From Terriglobia bacterium (GTDB taxonomy: Bacteria > Acidobacteriota > Terriglobia > UBA7540), in contig JAIQGB010000305.1 of NCBI GenBank assembly GCA_020072905.1, forward strand, positions 1 through 5,488: a stretch of DNA of 5,488 nt. The letters are read 5' to 3'. Positions 1 through 5,488 of the stretch are shown here, one piece after another. The position numbers were made by a program, and so were the translations under genes. The notes below the pieces were generated by a model. That model was not told the DNA's origin and did no database searches. It saw only the letters and a program-made list of their open reading frames with translations. Position 1 is the first letter of the stretch; every line of letters starts with the position of its first letter.

Positions 1-69
1 AGGACGGGGATAGGCCGACTCCCTCCGCTCCACTGCCGTCTTCTCCTCAACCGCCGCTTCCCTTGCCAT
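1..69 (-). CDS. Start of the gene after ftsW, probably murG (3' end outside window)
   Basis: An open frame begins at the ATG at 69-67 and runs off the window edge, giving 23 codons (MAREAAVEEKTAVERRESAY, then PRP). It has no ATG, GTG or TTG further upstream before an in-frame stop inside the ftsW 3' end, so 69 is the earliest possible start. A GGGAGG sequence lies about 14 bases upstream, which is rather far. An in-frame GTG at 33-31 has a GAGGAG 9 bases before it and is a credible alternative start. The visible peptide is charged and resembles no domain; the glycine-rich loop near the MurG N-terminus is not reached. The murG guess rests only on the usual order murD-ftsW-murG-murC. If right, the protein has a short charged leader before its first Rossmann strand. 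Only 31 bases separate it from ftsW, so co-transcription is likely. Confidence 0.5.
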   Translation of the reverse strand, partial: MAREAAVEEKTAVERRESAYPRP

Positions 70-100
70 CGAATGGACTTCTACCTCCCGCCTCGCTCCC

Positions 101-1192
101 TCAGCTCGACTGCTGTGAAATGTTCAGCAGGATCCCCACAGCAAGAAGACTCATAACCAGTGACGAGCCGCCGTAGCTGAGGAAGGGCAGCGGAATTCCC
201 TTGGTGGGCATCAACCCCAGCACCACGCTGATGTTTACCAGTGCCTGTCCCACCAGCATCACGGTCAGCCCGATAGCCAGCAAGCGTCCGAACTCGTCGT
301 TCGAGCGCGCCGCCGCGCGAAGTCCGCGCCAGAGAATGACCGCGAAAAGCGCCAGCACAAACAGGGCGCCAAGGAAGCCCAGTTCCTCACCGATGACGGC
401 AAAAATGAAATCCGTATGAGGCTCGGGAAGGTAAAACAGTTTCTGCTTGCCATCCATCAGGCCGACGCCGTCAATCCCGCCCGTGCCCACGGCGATGAAT
501 GACTGGATAATCTGGAAACCCTTGCCCAGCGGGTCCGAATAGGGGTCGAGAAACGCCATCACCCGGCGCTGGCGATAGCCGACATGGAAAATCAAAAGGT
601 ACAGAATGGGGAGGGCGGCGAGGGCGGCATAGGCGAAGTAAGCAAGCCGCAGGCCGGCGGCAAAGAGCATCGCGGCGACGATTAAAGCGAGCGCGAGCGA
701 CGTCCCCAGATCAGGCTCTTTTACGATCAGCGCCACGCTCGCCCCGGACACCAGTCCGATGGGCAGCAGCGTATGCTTCCAGTCGCTCACGGCACCTTGG
801 CGTAAAGAGAGAAAGTAGGCGAGAAAAATCACCAGGACGATTTTGGAGAGTTCCGAGGGCTGAAAGCCGGAGGGACCCCAGTGCAGCCAGCGGTGCGTGT
901 TGTGGCTGCGGTCGGCGAAGAGCACGGCCACGAGCAGAAGGAATTGCAGCCCTAACGACGGGAAAATCACCAACGGATTCCCCAGGCGGTGGTAGTCAAA
1001 ACGCATGACCGCGAACATCAGCCCGAGTCCTACGCCCGCCCAGATAAGTTGCCGGATCAGGAAGTGGTAGCTGCTGCCAAAGCGCTCGGCGGCGAGGACG
1101 GCCGAAGCGCTGAACACCATCAGCGCGCCAAACAGCACCAGCACCACCACGGCGCCGAACAGGATCCGGTCGGATTCGAGTCTTCGGGCCAT
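101..1192 (-). CDS. ftsW: FtsW, septal peptidoglycan glycosyltransferase (SEDS family)
   Basis: This is a complete 363-residue SEDS-family membrane protein with about ten hydrophobic segments. FtsW polymerises lipid II into septal glycan strands together with its class B penicillin-binding protein partner. Visible family signatures are the SHNTHRWLHWGP...QPSELSK block at about 96-117, KEPDLGTS at 158-165, the KLFYLPEPHTDFIF loop at 251-264 and PTKGIPLPFLSYGGSS at 329-344. Asp261 in HTDF aligns with the Asp shown to be essential in SEDS polymerases (D297 of E. coli FtsW). RodA and SpoVE share these motifs, but the place directly after murD in a dcw cluster favours FtsW. The ATG at 1192 puts the first membrane segment at the usual distance and has an AGGAG just upstream. 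The C-terminus ends soon after the last membrane segment, without a long cytoplasmic tail. Confidence 0.96.
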   Translation of the reverse strand: MARRLESDRILFGAVVVLVLFGALMVFSASAVLAAERFGSSYHFLIRQLIWAGVGLGLMFAVMRFDYHRLGNPLVIFPSLGLQFLLLVAVLFADRSHNTHRWLHWGPSGFQPSELSKIVLVIFLAYFLSLRQGAVSDWKHTLLPIGLVSGASVALIVKEPDLGTSLALALIVAAMLFAAGLRLAYFAYAALAALPILYLLIFHVGYRQRRVMAFLDPYSDPLGKGFQIIQSFIAVGTGGIDGVGLMDGKQKLFYLPEPHTDFIFAVIGEELGFLGALFVLALFAVILWRGLRAAARSNDEFGRLLAIGLTVMLVGQALVNISVVLGLMPTKGIPLPFLSYGGSSLVMSLLAVGILLNISQQSS

Positions 1193-1195
1193 GCT

Positions 1196-1201
1196 CTCCT
1201 A
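1196..1201 (-). promoter_or_regulatory. ftsW ribosome binding site overlapping the murD stop codon
   Basis: The minus strand reads TAGGAGAGC before the ftsW ATG. The murD stop codon TAG supplies the first bases of the AGGAG Shine-Dalgarno sequence, which sits only 3 bases from the start codon. Ribosomes terminating on murD therefore stop on top of the ftsW initiation site, suggesting coupled translation. The short spacing is a little below the usual 5-9 bases. Confidence 0.7.
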
Positions 1202-3055
1202 CAAGCCGGGGAGTCGCGTCCGGCGCTTCACGGCGCCCGGCGCGGACTCGTCGGAAGATTCCTCCCGCGGGCTCCGCGCGGAATTCGCTCCAGCGTCTGC
1301 GCCTCTCCCCAAAGCCGATCGTGGGGCCTGTGCCCCTGCCCGCACCTCAAACGGCAGCGCCTCATCTTCCAAAGCCTCGATCGGCGGCAGATCGTCGGTG
1401 GCGACCACTTCGCCATCACCGTTTTCGGGAGGCGCCGGGGAGATGTCCGAATCGGGATGGACGAACTCTTCTGCATCCACCTCGTAAACGTAGACCAGTT
1501 CGGGGCGCTTGACCTCAACCGCAACCCGCCCTTTCTCACTTGCCGGCTCCGCCTCCGGGGCGGGGCTCACGGACTCGCCGGCCTCGACAGCAGATTCCTG
1601 GCCGCTCGGGAGCTCCACTGGAGCGGACCCCTCCGGGGCGGGGGGTGCCATAATGCGCGCCCGTTCCTCCAGCCGCCGCGAGTGGTCCGCGGTTCCCGCC
1701 TCGGTGGCCAGCCGCTGAACGATTTCCTTGAACACCCGCCCGCGATGCTCGTAGTCCTGGAACTGGTCGAAGCTCGAGCAGGCGGGCGAAAGCACGATCG
1801 CGTCTCCCGGAATGGCCCGCGCGAAAGCCCGCCGCATGGCGGTTTCAAGGTCGCCGCAGGGGATGAACTCGACGGCACCCATCAACTCCCGCTCGATTCG
1901 CTGTGCCGCCGCGCCAATCAGATAGACCGCGCGGGCGCGTTCCTTAAGCAGCGGCCGGAGGGGCGCGTAAGGGGCGCCCTTGTCCTTTCCGCCCAGAATC
2001 AGATGTACGCCACGGCCAAAGGCCGTCAGCGCCTTGGCGGTGGCATCGACGCTGGTGGCCTTCGAGTCGTTGAAGAATTCGACGCCGCGCACTTCGCGCA
2101 CGAATTCCAGCCGATGCTCGACGGCCCGGAACTCGCGCACGGCTCGCGCCAGGGCCTCGAAATCCGCGCCCACAACACACGCCGTCGCCGCCGCCGCCAG
2201 GACGTTTTCAACGTTGAAATCCCCCCGCAAGGCGATTTCGCGCGTCCCGAAAAGCGGCCGCTCCAGATTCCCCGTGCGGTAATAGACCTGGCCGTCGGCC
2301 ACGAACACGCCGTCCGGCAGGTCTTGCTTGCGGCTGAAGAAGATCTTGCGCGCTGCAATCGCCGGCGCCAGGTTCATTACCGCCGGGTCGTCCGCATTGA
2401 GAACGGCAAAATCCTCCGGTGTCTGGTGGCGGAAGATCTGCGCCTTGGCCGCGACGTAGGCTTCGAGGGTCGGATGGCGGTCGAGGTGATTCGGCGTGAT
2501 GTTCAGCAGCACCGCCACGCGCGGGCGGAAGGACTGCGTGGTCTCCAGTTGAAAACTGCTGAGTTCGGTCACCACCTTGGCATCCTTCGAGACCTGGTCC
2601 ACCGCGGCGATAAGCGGCAAGCCGATGTTGCCGCCCACGAAGGTCCGGAACCCGGAAGTCTCCAGCATCTTCCCGAGGAGCGCGGTCGTTGTCGTTTTAC
2701 CGTTTGAACCTGTAATGCCCAGGACCTCGGCTTCCAGAAACCAGCTCGCCACCTCCACCTCGGAAACGACCGGGATCCCTTTGGCGCGCGCCGCCTCGAG
2801 CTCCGGCAACTCCGGCGCCACGCCCGGGCTGACCACAATCAGGTCCTGAGCGAGGAAAGTCGCCTGGCGATGCAGGCCGAGCTCCATGCCGATTTTGAGG
2901 GCCAGCAGCTCCGCCACATCCGCGCGCAACTCGTACGGCGGGCGCGAATCCGTCACCGTAACTTCCGCCCCGCGACGTTGGAGACATCTGACCGTGGCGC
3001 GGCCCGTGCGGGCGAGGCCGACAACCAGCACGCGTTTGCCCTGCACGTCGGTCAT
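1199..3055 (-). CDS. murD: MurD, UDP-MurNAc-L-alanine:D-glutamate ligase with a long C-terminal extension
   Basis: MurD adds D-glutamate to UDP-MurNAc-L-alanine in the cytoplasm using ATP. The 618-residue product has all three Mur ligase domains. The N-terminal Rossmann-like domain has VLVVGLARTG at 9-18. The central ATPase domain has the P-loop GITGSNGKTT at 113-122 (Lys120), TELSSFQLE at 163-171, NITPNHLDRH at 185-194 and the probable carbamylated Lys204 in YVAAK. The C-terminal domain has HRLEF at 314-318, NDSKATS at 329-335, GGKDKG at 355-360 and LSPACSSFDQF at 422-432 followed by HRG. The core ends near residue 454, matching the usual length of about 450; the remaining 164 residues are extra. 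ATG 3055 is preferred over GTG 3079 because GGAGG lies 5 bases before it and the first beta strand follows closely. It overlaps the stop of the upstream RHH gene as ATGA. The usual SKATN reads SKATS here, a mild variation. Confidence 0.96.
   Translation of the reverse strand: MTDVQGKRVLVVGLARTGRATVRCLQRRGAEVTVTDSRPPYELRADVAELLALKIGMELGLHRQATFLAQDLIVVSPGVAPELPELEAARAKGIPVVSEVEVASWFLEAEVLGITGSNGKTTTTALLGKMLETSGFRTFVGGNIGLPLIAAVDQVSKDAKVVTELSSFQLETTQSFRPRVAVLLNITPNHLDRHPTLEAYVAAKAQIFRHQTPEDFAVLNADDPAVMNLAPAIAARKIFFSRKQDLPDGVFVADGQVYYRTGNLERPLFGTREIALRGDFNVENVLAAAATACVVGADFEALARAVREFRAVEHRLEFVREVRGVEFFNDSKATSVDATAKALTAFGRGVHLILGGKDKGAPYAPLRPLLKERARAVYLIGAAAQRIERELMGAVEFIPCGDLETAMRRAFARAIPGDAIVLSPACSSFDQFQDYEHRGRVFKEIVQRLATEAGTADHSRRLEERARIMAPPAPEGSAPVELPSGQESAVEAGESVSPAPEAEPASEKGRVAVEVKRPELVYVYEVDAEEFVHPDSDISPAPPENGDGEVVATDDLPPIEALEDEALPFEVRAGAQAPRSALGRGADAGANSARSPREESSDESAPGAVKRRTRLPGL
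1202..1693 (-). other. Acidic, proline-rich, probably disordered C-terminal extension of MurD
   Basis: Residues 455-618 follow the complete MurD ligase fold. They are rich in Glu, Asp, Pro, Ala and Ser, with few hydrophobic residues, as expected of an intrinsically disordered tail. One short stretch, RPELVYVYEVDAEEFVHPDS at 517-536, is enriched in aromatic and beta-branched residues and could be a binding motif. The last dozen residues (VKRRTRLPGL) are basic. The frame stays open without interruption, and its stop codon forms part of the ftsW ribosome binding site, which argues against a chance read-through or assembly error. An in-frame ATG at 1651-1649 could once have started a separate reading frame, but its GGAGG is 14 bases away. 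The function is unknown. Confidence 0.7.
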
Positions 3056-3234
3056 GGGCGCCTCCGAGCGTGCGGCCACCCGTTGCGGCGGAAGTGGCCG
3101 TCCAGGATTTCCGAGACCATTTCGGAAAGCGATCGTCGCGCCTGGCGGGCCAGGCGGCGCGCCACGACCAAGGTCTCGCGGTTCAGCGTCAGGCTGACTC
3201 GCGTGGGGTTCCGAAATGACTTGGGCCTGGCCAT
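3052..3234 (-). CDS. Small ribbon-helix-helix (CopG/Arc-like) DNA-binding protein
   Basis: This 60-residue basic protein looks like a minimal ribbon-helix-helix regulator. A beta strand (TRVSLTLN, 11-18) is followed by helix A (about 19-33, RETLVVARRLARQAR), a short turn, and helix B (about 35-48, SLSEMVSEILDGHF), with a basic tail. Proteins of this fold dimerise and insert the paired strands into the DNA major groove, often as self-repressing regulators or antitoxins. No toxin gene is adjacent. The stop codon overlaps the murD start as ATGA, so the two genes are translationally coupled. GC-rich third codon positions match the neighbours. The ATG at 3234 has no Shine-Dalgarno sequence and lies about 10 bases after the predicted transcription start, so initiation is nearly leaderless. 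The family is recognised from the pattern of residues only; its target and role are unknown. Confidence 0.75.
   Translation of the reverse strand: MARPKSFRNPTRVSLTLNRETLVVARRLARQARRSLSEMVSEILDGHFRRNGWPHARRRP
3061..3065 (-). promoter_or_regulatory. murD ribosome binding site inside the RHH gene
   Basis: A GGAGG sequence lies 5 bases upstream of the murD ATG at 3055, within the last codons of the RHH gene. It decides the murD start in favour of ATG 3055 over the GTG at 3079, which would add eight residues (MAARSEAP) not expected of MurD. Confidence 0.75.
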
Positions 3235-3244
3235 AGCGCGTTAG

Positions 3245-3261
3245 TGCGTATTTTATACGCA
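3245..3261. promoter_or_regulatory. Palindromic operator candidate overlapping the -10 box
   Basis: TGCGTATTTTATACGCA is a perfect inverted repeat with 7-base arms around a TTT centre. It lies 11 bases upstream of the RHH start codon and covers the predicted -10 element. No U-rich tail follows on either strand, so it does not look like a terminator. Its position fits an operator at which the RHH dimer would block RNA polymerase. That binding is inferred. Confidence 0.6.
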
Positions 3262-3278
3262 GAAATTCTTCTTGTCAA
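3250..3278 (-). promoter_or_regulatory. Near-consensus sigma-70 promoter for the RHH-murD-ftsW segment
   Basis: On the minus strand a perfect -35 TTGACA (3278-3273) is followed, after exactly 17 bases, by TAAAAT (3255-3250), which matches 5 of 6 positions of the -10 consensus. The expected start of transcription is near 3243, leaving a leader of about 10 bases before the ATG at 3234. This AT-rich patch stands out in GC-rich surroundings. It would allow murD, ftsW and later genes to be transcribed independently of murF and mraY. Confidence 0.7.
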
Positions 3279-3286
3279 AGATTACG

Positions 3287-3328
3287 TCGTGGGTTGTTTG
3301 TCGCTGGTCGCTGGTTGTCGGCCGTGGG
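3287..3328. repeat. Degenerate heptamer tandem array, left arm
   Basis: Six consecutive 7-base units fit the pattern YYGYNKG when read on the plus strand. Two of them (3301-3307 and 3308-3314) are identical TCGCTGG. The array is G/T-rich on this strand and lies about 10 bases upstream of the -35 box. A 9-base piece, GTGGGTTGT at 3289-3297, is exactly inverted at 3401-3409. Confidence 0.55.
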
Positions 3329-3332
3329 TTAT

Positions 3333-3349
3333 CCGTGGCGAAGCCCCGG
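3333..3349. repeat. Small imperfect hairpin in the mraY-RHH intergenic region
   Basis: CCGTGGCGAAGCCCCGG can fold into a 7-base-pair stem with one internal mismatch and a GAA loop (TTC on the other strand). It lies in the roughly 70-base core between the two heptamer arrays. No T-run follows on the transcribed strand, so a Rho-independent terminator is not supported. The role is unknown. Confidence 0.35.
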
Positions 3350-3397
3350 TCCCTTGGATTTTGAATCGCGTCTCTGACCAAAGTAGCCACCTGCATT

Positions 3398-3426
3398 GCC
3401 ACAACCCACCACTAACCACTAACAAC
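3398..3426. repeat. Degenerate heptamer tandem array, right arm (opposite orientation)
   Basis: Read on the minus strand, four 7-base units resemble TTGTTAG, TGGTTAG, TGGTGGG and TTGTGGC, the same G/T-rich style as the left array but on the other strand. ACAACCCAC at 3401-3409 is the exact inverse of 3289-3297. The array ends 3 bases from the mraY stop codon without disturbing the MraY C-terminus. Confidence 0.5.
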
Positions 3427-3429
3427 GTT

Positions 3430-4560
3430 TCACCGCAACTTCAGAGGCGTTAGGGCAAACAGCGCGAAAACCAGGGCGGCGATCCAGAAGCGCGTGATGA
3501 TCTTGGATTCCTTCCACCCCAGCAGCTCGAAATGGTGATGAACGGGCGCCATCTTGAAAATGCGTTTTCGCCGCAGCTTGTACGACGCCACCTGGAGAAT
3601 CACCGAAAGGGCCTCGACCACGAAAATGCCGCCGATAAAGGGCAGCAAAAGTTCCTGCTTGATGATGACGGCCACGGTGGCGATGGCGCCTCCCAGGGCC
3701 AGCGACCCCACATCGCCCATGAAGATTTCCGCAGGATAGGCGTTGTACCAGAGGAAGCCCAGGCTGGCGCCGACCGTCGCCCCGCAAAAAACCGTCAATT
3801 CCGCGACGCGGGGCAGGTGCTCCAGGTCGAGATACTCCGCCAGCACGGCGTGCCCGGCAACGTAAGTCAGCACCGTCAGCGCCGAAGCCGAGATAACGAT
3901 GCAGCCGATCGCCAGGCCGTCCAGACCGTCGGTGAGATTGACGGCGTTCGACGACCCCACCAGCACCAGGATCACGAAGAGCAGGAAGGGGACGAAGGCC
4001 AAGGGATAAGTCCAGATGTTGTCGAGCAAGGAGGAAATCAGAAAGTCCGGCCGGAAACGCTTGAAGAAGGGGAAGGTCAGGTTCGTCGAATAGAGCCCCC
4101 GCGCGGAGAGGAAAATCAGCCCTACGCCGAAGGTGAAACTGACCAGGATCTGGAGCAGGAACTTGGTGCGGGCCGTCAGGCCCAGGTTTTGTTTCCTTCG
4201 CACCTTCTGGTAATCGTCCCACAGGCCGATGGCGGCAAAGGCCAGCGTCACGGCCAGCACCAGCCAGACGAAAACGTTCCGCAGGTCCGCCCAGAGCAAG
4301 GTGGGAACAACCACGCAGAGGATGATGAGCACACCGCCCATCGTGGGTGTGCCCGCCTTGGACTGATGTGATTGCGGCCCATCCTCGCGGATGAACTGGC
4401 CGATCTGGAATTCCCTCAGCCTGCGAATCAGCCAGGGGCCAAGGACGAGCGCCAGGAAGAGCGCCGTCAGGCTGGCGTAGGCCGTTCGGAAGGTGATGTA
4501 GCGGAAAAGGTTGAGGACGCGGAACTGCTCGTGAAAAATCTGGTAAAGGAAATAGAACAT
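3430..4560 (-). CDS. mraY: MraY, phospho-MurNAc-pentapeptide transferase
   Basis: MraY transfers phospho-MurNAc-pentapeptide from UDP to undecaprenyl phosphate in the inner membrane, giving lipid I. The 376-residue protein has about ten hydrophobic segments and all the family signatures. These are GPQSHQSKAGTPTMGG at 61-76, the Asp115-Asp116 pair in GLWDDYQ, NAVNLTDGLDGLA at 205-217, NAYPAEIFMGDVGS at 273-286 with catalytic-site Asp283, and the APVHHHFELLGWKE loop at 338-351. The C-terminus (LTPLKLR) resembles the usual family ending, so the gene is intact. ATG 4560 is preferred over GTG 4608: MFYFLY matches the family's usual N-terminus, while the GTG would overlap murF by 38 bases. No strong Shine-Dalgarno sequence precedes 4560; the start is 10 bases after the murF stop, so coupled translation is likely. 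Confidence 0.97.
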   Translation of the reverse strand: MFYFLYQIFHEQFRVLNLFRYITFRTAYASLTALFLALVLGPWLIRRLREFQIGQFIREDGPQSHQSKAGTPTMGGVLIILCVVVPTLLWADLRNVFVWLVLAVTLAFAAIGLWDDYQKVRRKQNLGLTARTKFLLQILVSFTFGVGLIFLSARGLYSTNLTFPFFKRFRPDFLISSLLDNIWTYPLAFVPFLLFVILVLVGSSNAVNLTDGLDGLAIGCIVISASALTVLTYVAGHAVLAEYLDLEHLPRVAELTVFCGATVGASLGFLWYNAYPAEIFMGDVGSLALGGAIATVAVIIKQELLLPFIGGIFVVEALSVILQVASYKLRRKRIFKMAPVHHHFELLGWKESKIITRFWIAALVFALFALTPLKLR

Positions 4561-4570
4561 TTCAAGTTGC

Positions 4571-5488
4571 TCAGCTTGAGGGCTCGGCGCCGTGAGCAGC
4601 GGGCGCACCAGCCCCCCAGGATTTTAGCAATTCCGTGACCTTTTCCAAGTGAACGGCCCGCGAGCCTTTGACCAGCACGACATCACCGGGTTCGAGCAGC
4701 TTCCGGCAGGCCTCGCCGGCCTTTTCCGCCGTGGGAAAAAACTGACACTGTTGTTCCGGGAACCCGGCTTCGCGCGCCCCTTCCAGGAAGAATTTCGCGT
4801 CGCCCTGCACGGCCAGAAGCCGGTCCACGCGGCACTCCGCACATTTCTGCCCCACCCGACGATGCAGGTCAGGGGACGTAGGGCCCAACTCGAGCATCTC
4901 GCCGGCAACGACAACCCGCCGCCCTGCCCCCGGCCAGGCCGCGAGCGTTTGGAGCATCGTTTCCATGGCCAGAGGGTTCGAGTTGTAGCAATCGTTGATG
5001 AGGACAATTCCCCCGGAGAGTGTAAGAATTTCACCGCGCTGGGGCAGCGGGAGGAACTGCGCGAGCGCGCTCTGCGCTTCCGCCGCCGAAACTTCGAAGA
5101 GGCTTGCGGTAGCGATGGCCGCGAGCGCGTTCTGAATGTTGTGCCGGCCGGGCAACGGCAACCGGAATTCCGCGTCGAACGATGCGCCTCGAACCAGGAA
5201 ACGGCTCCCCTGGCTTCCCTCCGGGCGAGCGCCGACCACCTGGAGATCAGCTCGCGGGTTGAATCCGTAGGTAACGACCCGGCCTTTGAACCCGTCGGCG
5301 AACCCGCGCACGCGCTCGTCGTCGAAGTTGAGGACGGCGGTCGCGCCCTCAGGCATGTTTTCCAGCAGCTCACGCTTGGCGCGGGCGATGGCTTCGACGG
5401 AATCGAAGAACTGCAGATGAACGGGAGCAACGTTGGTGACCACTCCCACCTGCGGTTCGGCCATCCGGGCGAGCCGCGCGATTTCACC
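4571..5488 (-). CDS. murF: MurF, UDP-MurNAc-tripeptide:D-Ala-D-Ala ligase (5' end outside window)
   Basis: MurF adds D-alanyl-D-alanine to the UDP-MurNAc tripeptide, completing the cytoplasmic pentapeptide precursor. The visible 305 residues are the C-terminal two thirds. The N-terminal domain and the P-loop lie beyond the edge; the family is usually about 450-480 residues. The frame is open to the edge (GEIARLAR precedes the first visible Met at 5464), so that Met is internal. In window numbering, motifs are NVAPVHL at 19-25, a probable carbamylated Lys38 in AIARAKREL, GRHNIQNALAA at 114-124, INDCYNSNPLAM at 164-175, GEMLELG at 196-202 and VKGSRAVHLEKV at 273-284. The KGSR motif and the NDCYNSNP substrate loop separate MurF from MurE and MurC. 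The last 15 residues are a short low-complexity tail. Its product is the substrate of MraY, the next gene. Confidence 0.95.
   Translation of the reverse strand, partial: GEIARLARMAEPQVGVVTNVAPVHLQFFDSVEAIARAKRELLENMPEGATAVLNFDDERVRGFADGFKGRVVTYGFNPRADLQVVGARPEGSQGSRFLVRGASFDAEFRLPLPGRHNIQNALAAIATASLFEVSAAEAQSALAQFLPLPQRGEILTLSGGIVLINDCYNSNPLAMETMLQTLAAWPGAGRRVVVAGEMLELGPTSPDLHRRVGQKCAECRVDRLLAVQGDAKFFLEGAREAGFPEQQCQFFPTAEKAGEACRKLLEPGDVVLVKGSRAVHLEKVTELLKSWGAGAPAAHGAEPSS

Noticed and set aside
1228..1539. Frameshift explanation for the MurD tail
   Set aside because: The alternative frame here encodes an Arg/Ser-rich shadow product, while the main frame runs without interruption to a stop that doubles as part of the ftsW ribosome binding site.
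989..2707. Plus-strand open frame of 572 codons across the ftsW-murD junction
   Set aside because: It is antisense to two genes whose motifs are unmistakable. Its translation is rich in Arg, His and Gly with no domain pattern, as expected of a shadow frame in GC-rich DNA.
3052..3234. RHH protein as the antitoxin of a toxin-antitoxin pair
   Set aside because: The downstream partner is murD and upstream is mraY; no toxin-like small ORF lies beside it in this window.
3245..3261. Palindrome as a Rho-independent terminator
   Set aside because: The stem is short and AT-rich in its centre, and no T-run follows on either strand. Its overlap with a promoter fits an operator better.
3244..3453. Plus-strand 69-codon frame through the intergenic repeats
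   Set aside because: It starts at a GTG inside the palindrome, runs through the heptamer arrays into the mraY 3' end, and has no ribosome binding site or domain pattern.
3419..4222. Minus-strand open frame of 267 codons in another frame of mraY
   Set aside because: MraY motifs are continuous in the main frame, so this is an out-of-frame shadow, not a frameshifted copy.
3532..4371. Plus-strand open frame of 279 codons opposite mraY
   Set aside because: It lies wholly antisense to mraY. The product is dominated by His, Gln, Glu and Asp, mirroring the hydrophobic codons of the membrane protein, and has no recognisable fold.

Overview
The window is a stretch of a bacterial division and cell wall (dcw) gene cluster, with every convincing gene on the minus strand. 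In transcription order, from high to low coordinates, it holds murF (5' end outside the window), mraY, a small ribbon-helix-helix (RHH) DNA-binding protein, murD, ftsW, and the first codons of another gene that by conserved order is probably murG. The DNA is GC-rich, so long antisense shadow reading frames are common. Motif flavour in MurF (NDCYNSNP) and FtsW (DGKQKLFYLPEPHTDF), together with the GC content, reminds me of Acidobacteriota. That placement comes from memory and is tentative.

Layout: 5488-4571 is the C-terminal two thirds of MurF; 4560-3430 is complete MraY; 3429-3235 is a 195 bp intergenic region; 3234-3052 is the RHH protein; 3055-1199 is MurD with a long acidic, proline-rich C-terminal extension; 1192-101 is FtsW; 69-1 is the start of the next gene. 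Apart from the 195 bp region, junctions are tight: a 4-base ATGA overlap joins the RHH gene to murD, 6 bases separate murD from ftsW, and 10 bases separate murF from mraY.

MurF and MurD are cytoplasmic ligases of UDP-MurNAc-pentapeptide synthesis. MraY moves that product onto undecaprenyl phosphate to make lipid I, the expected MurG would make lipid II, and FtsW polymerises lipid II at the septum.

The unusual part is the mraY-murD junction. The intergenic region carries degenerate heptamer arrays in opposite orientations. Next to them is a near-consensus sigma-70 promoter (TTGACA, 17 bp, TAAAAT) whose -10 lies inside a perfect 7-bp-arm palindrome. The promoter would start transcription only about 10 bases before the RHH gene, which is translationally coupled to murD. 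The layout suggests a self-regulated internal promoter that could set expression of murD, ftsW and downstream genes separately from murF and mraY. This is inferred from sequence layout alone.
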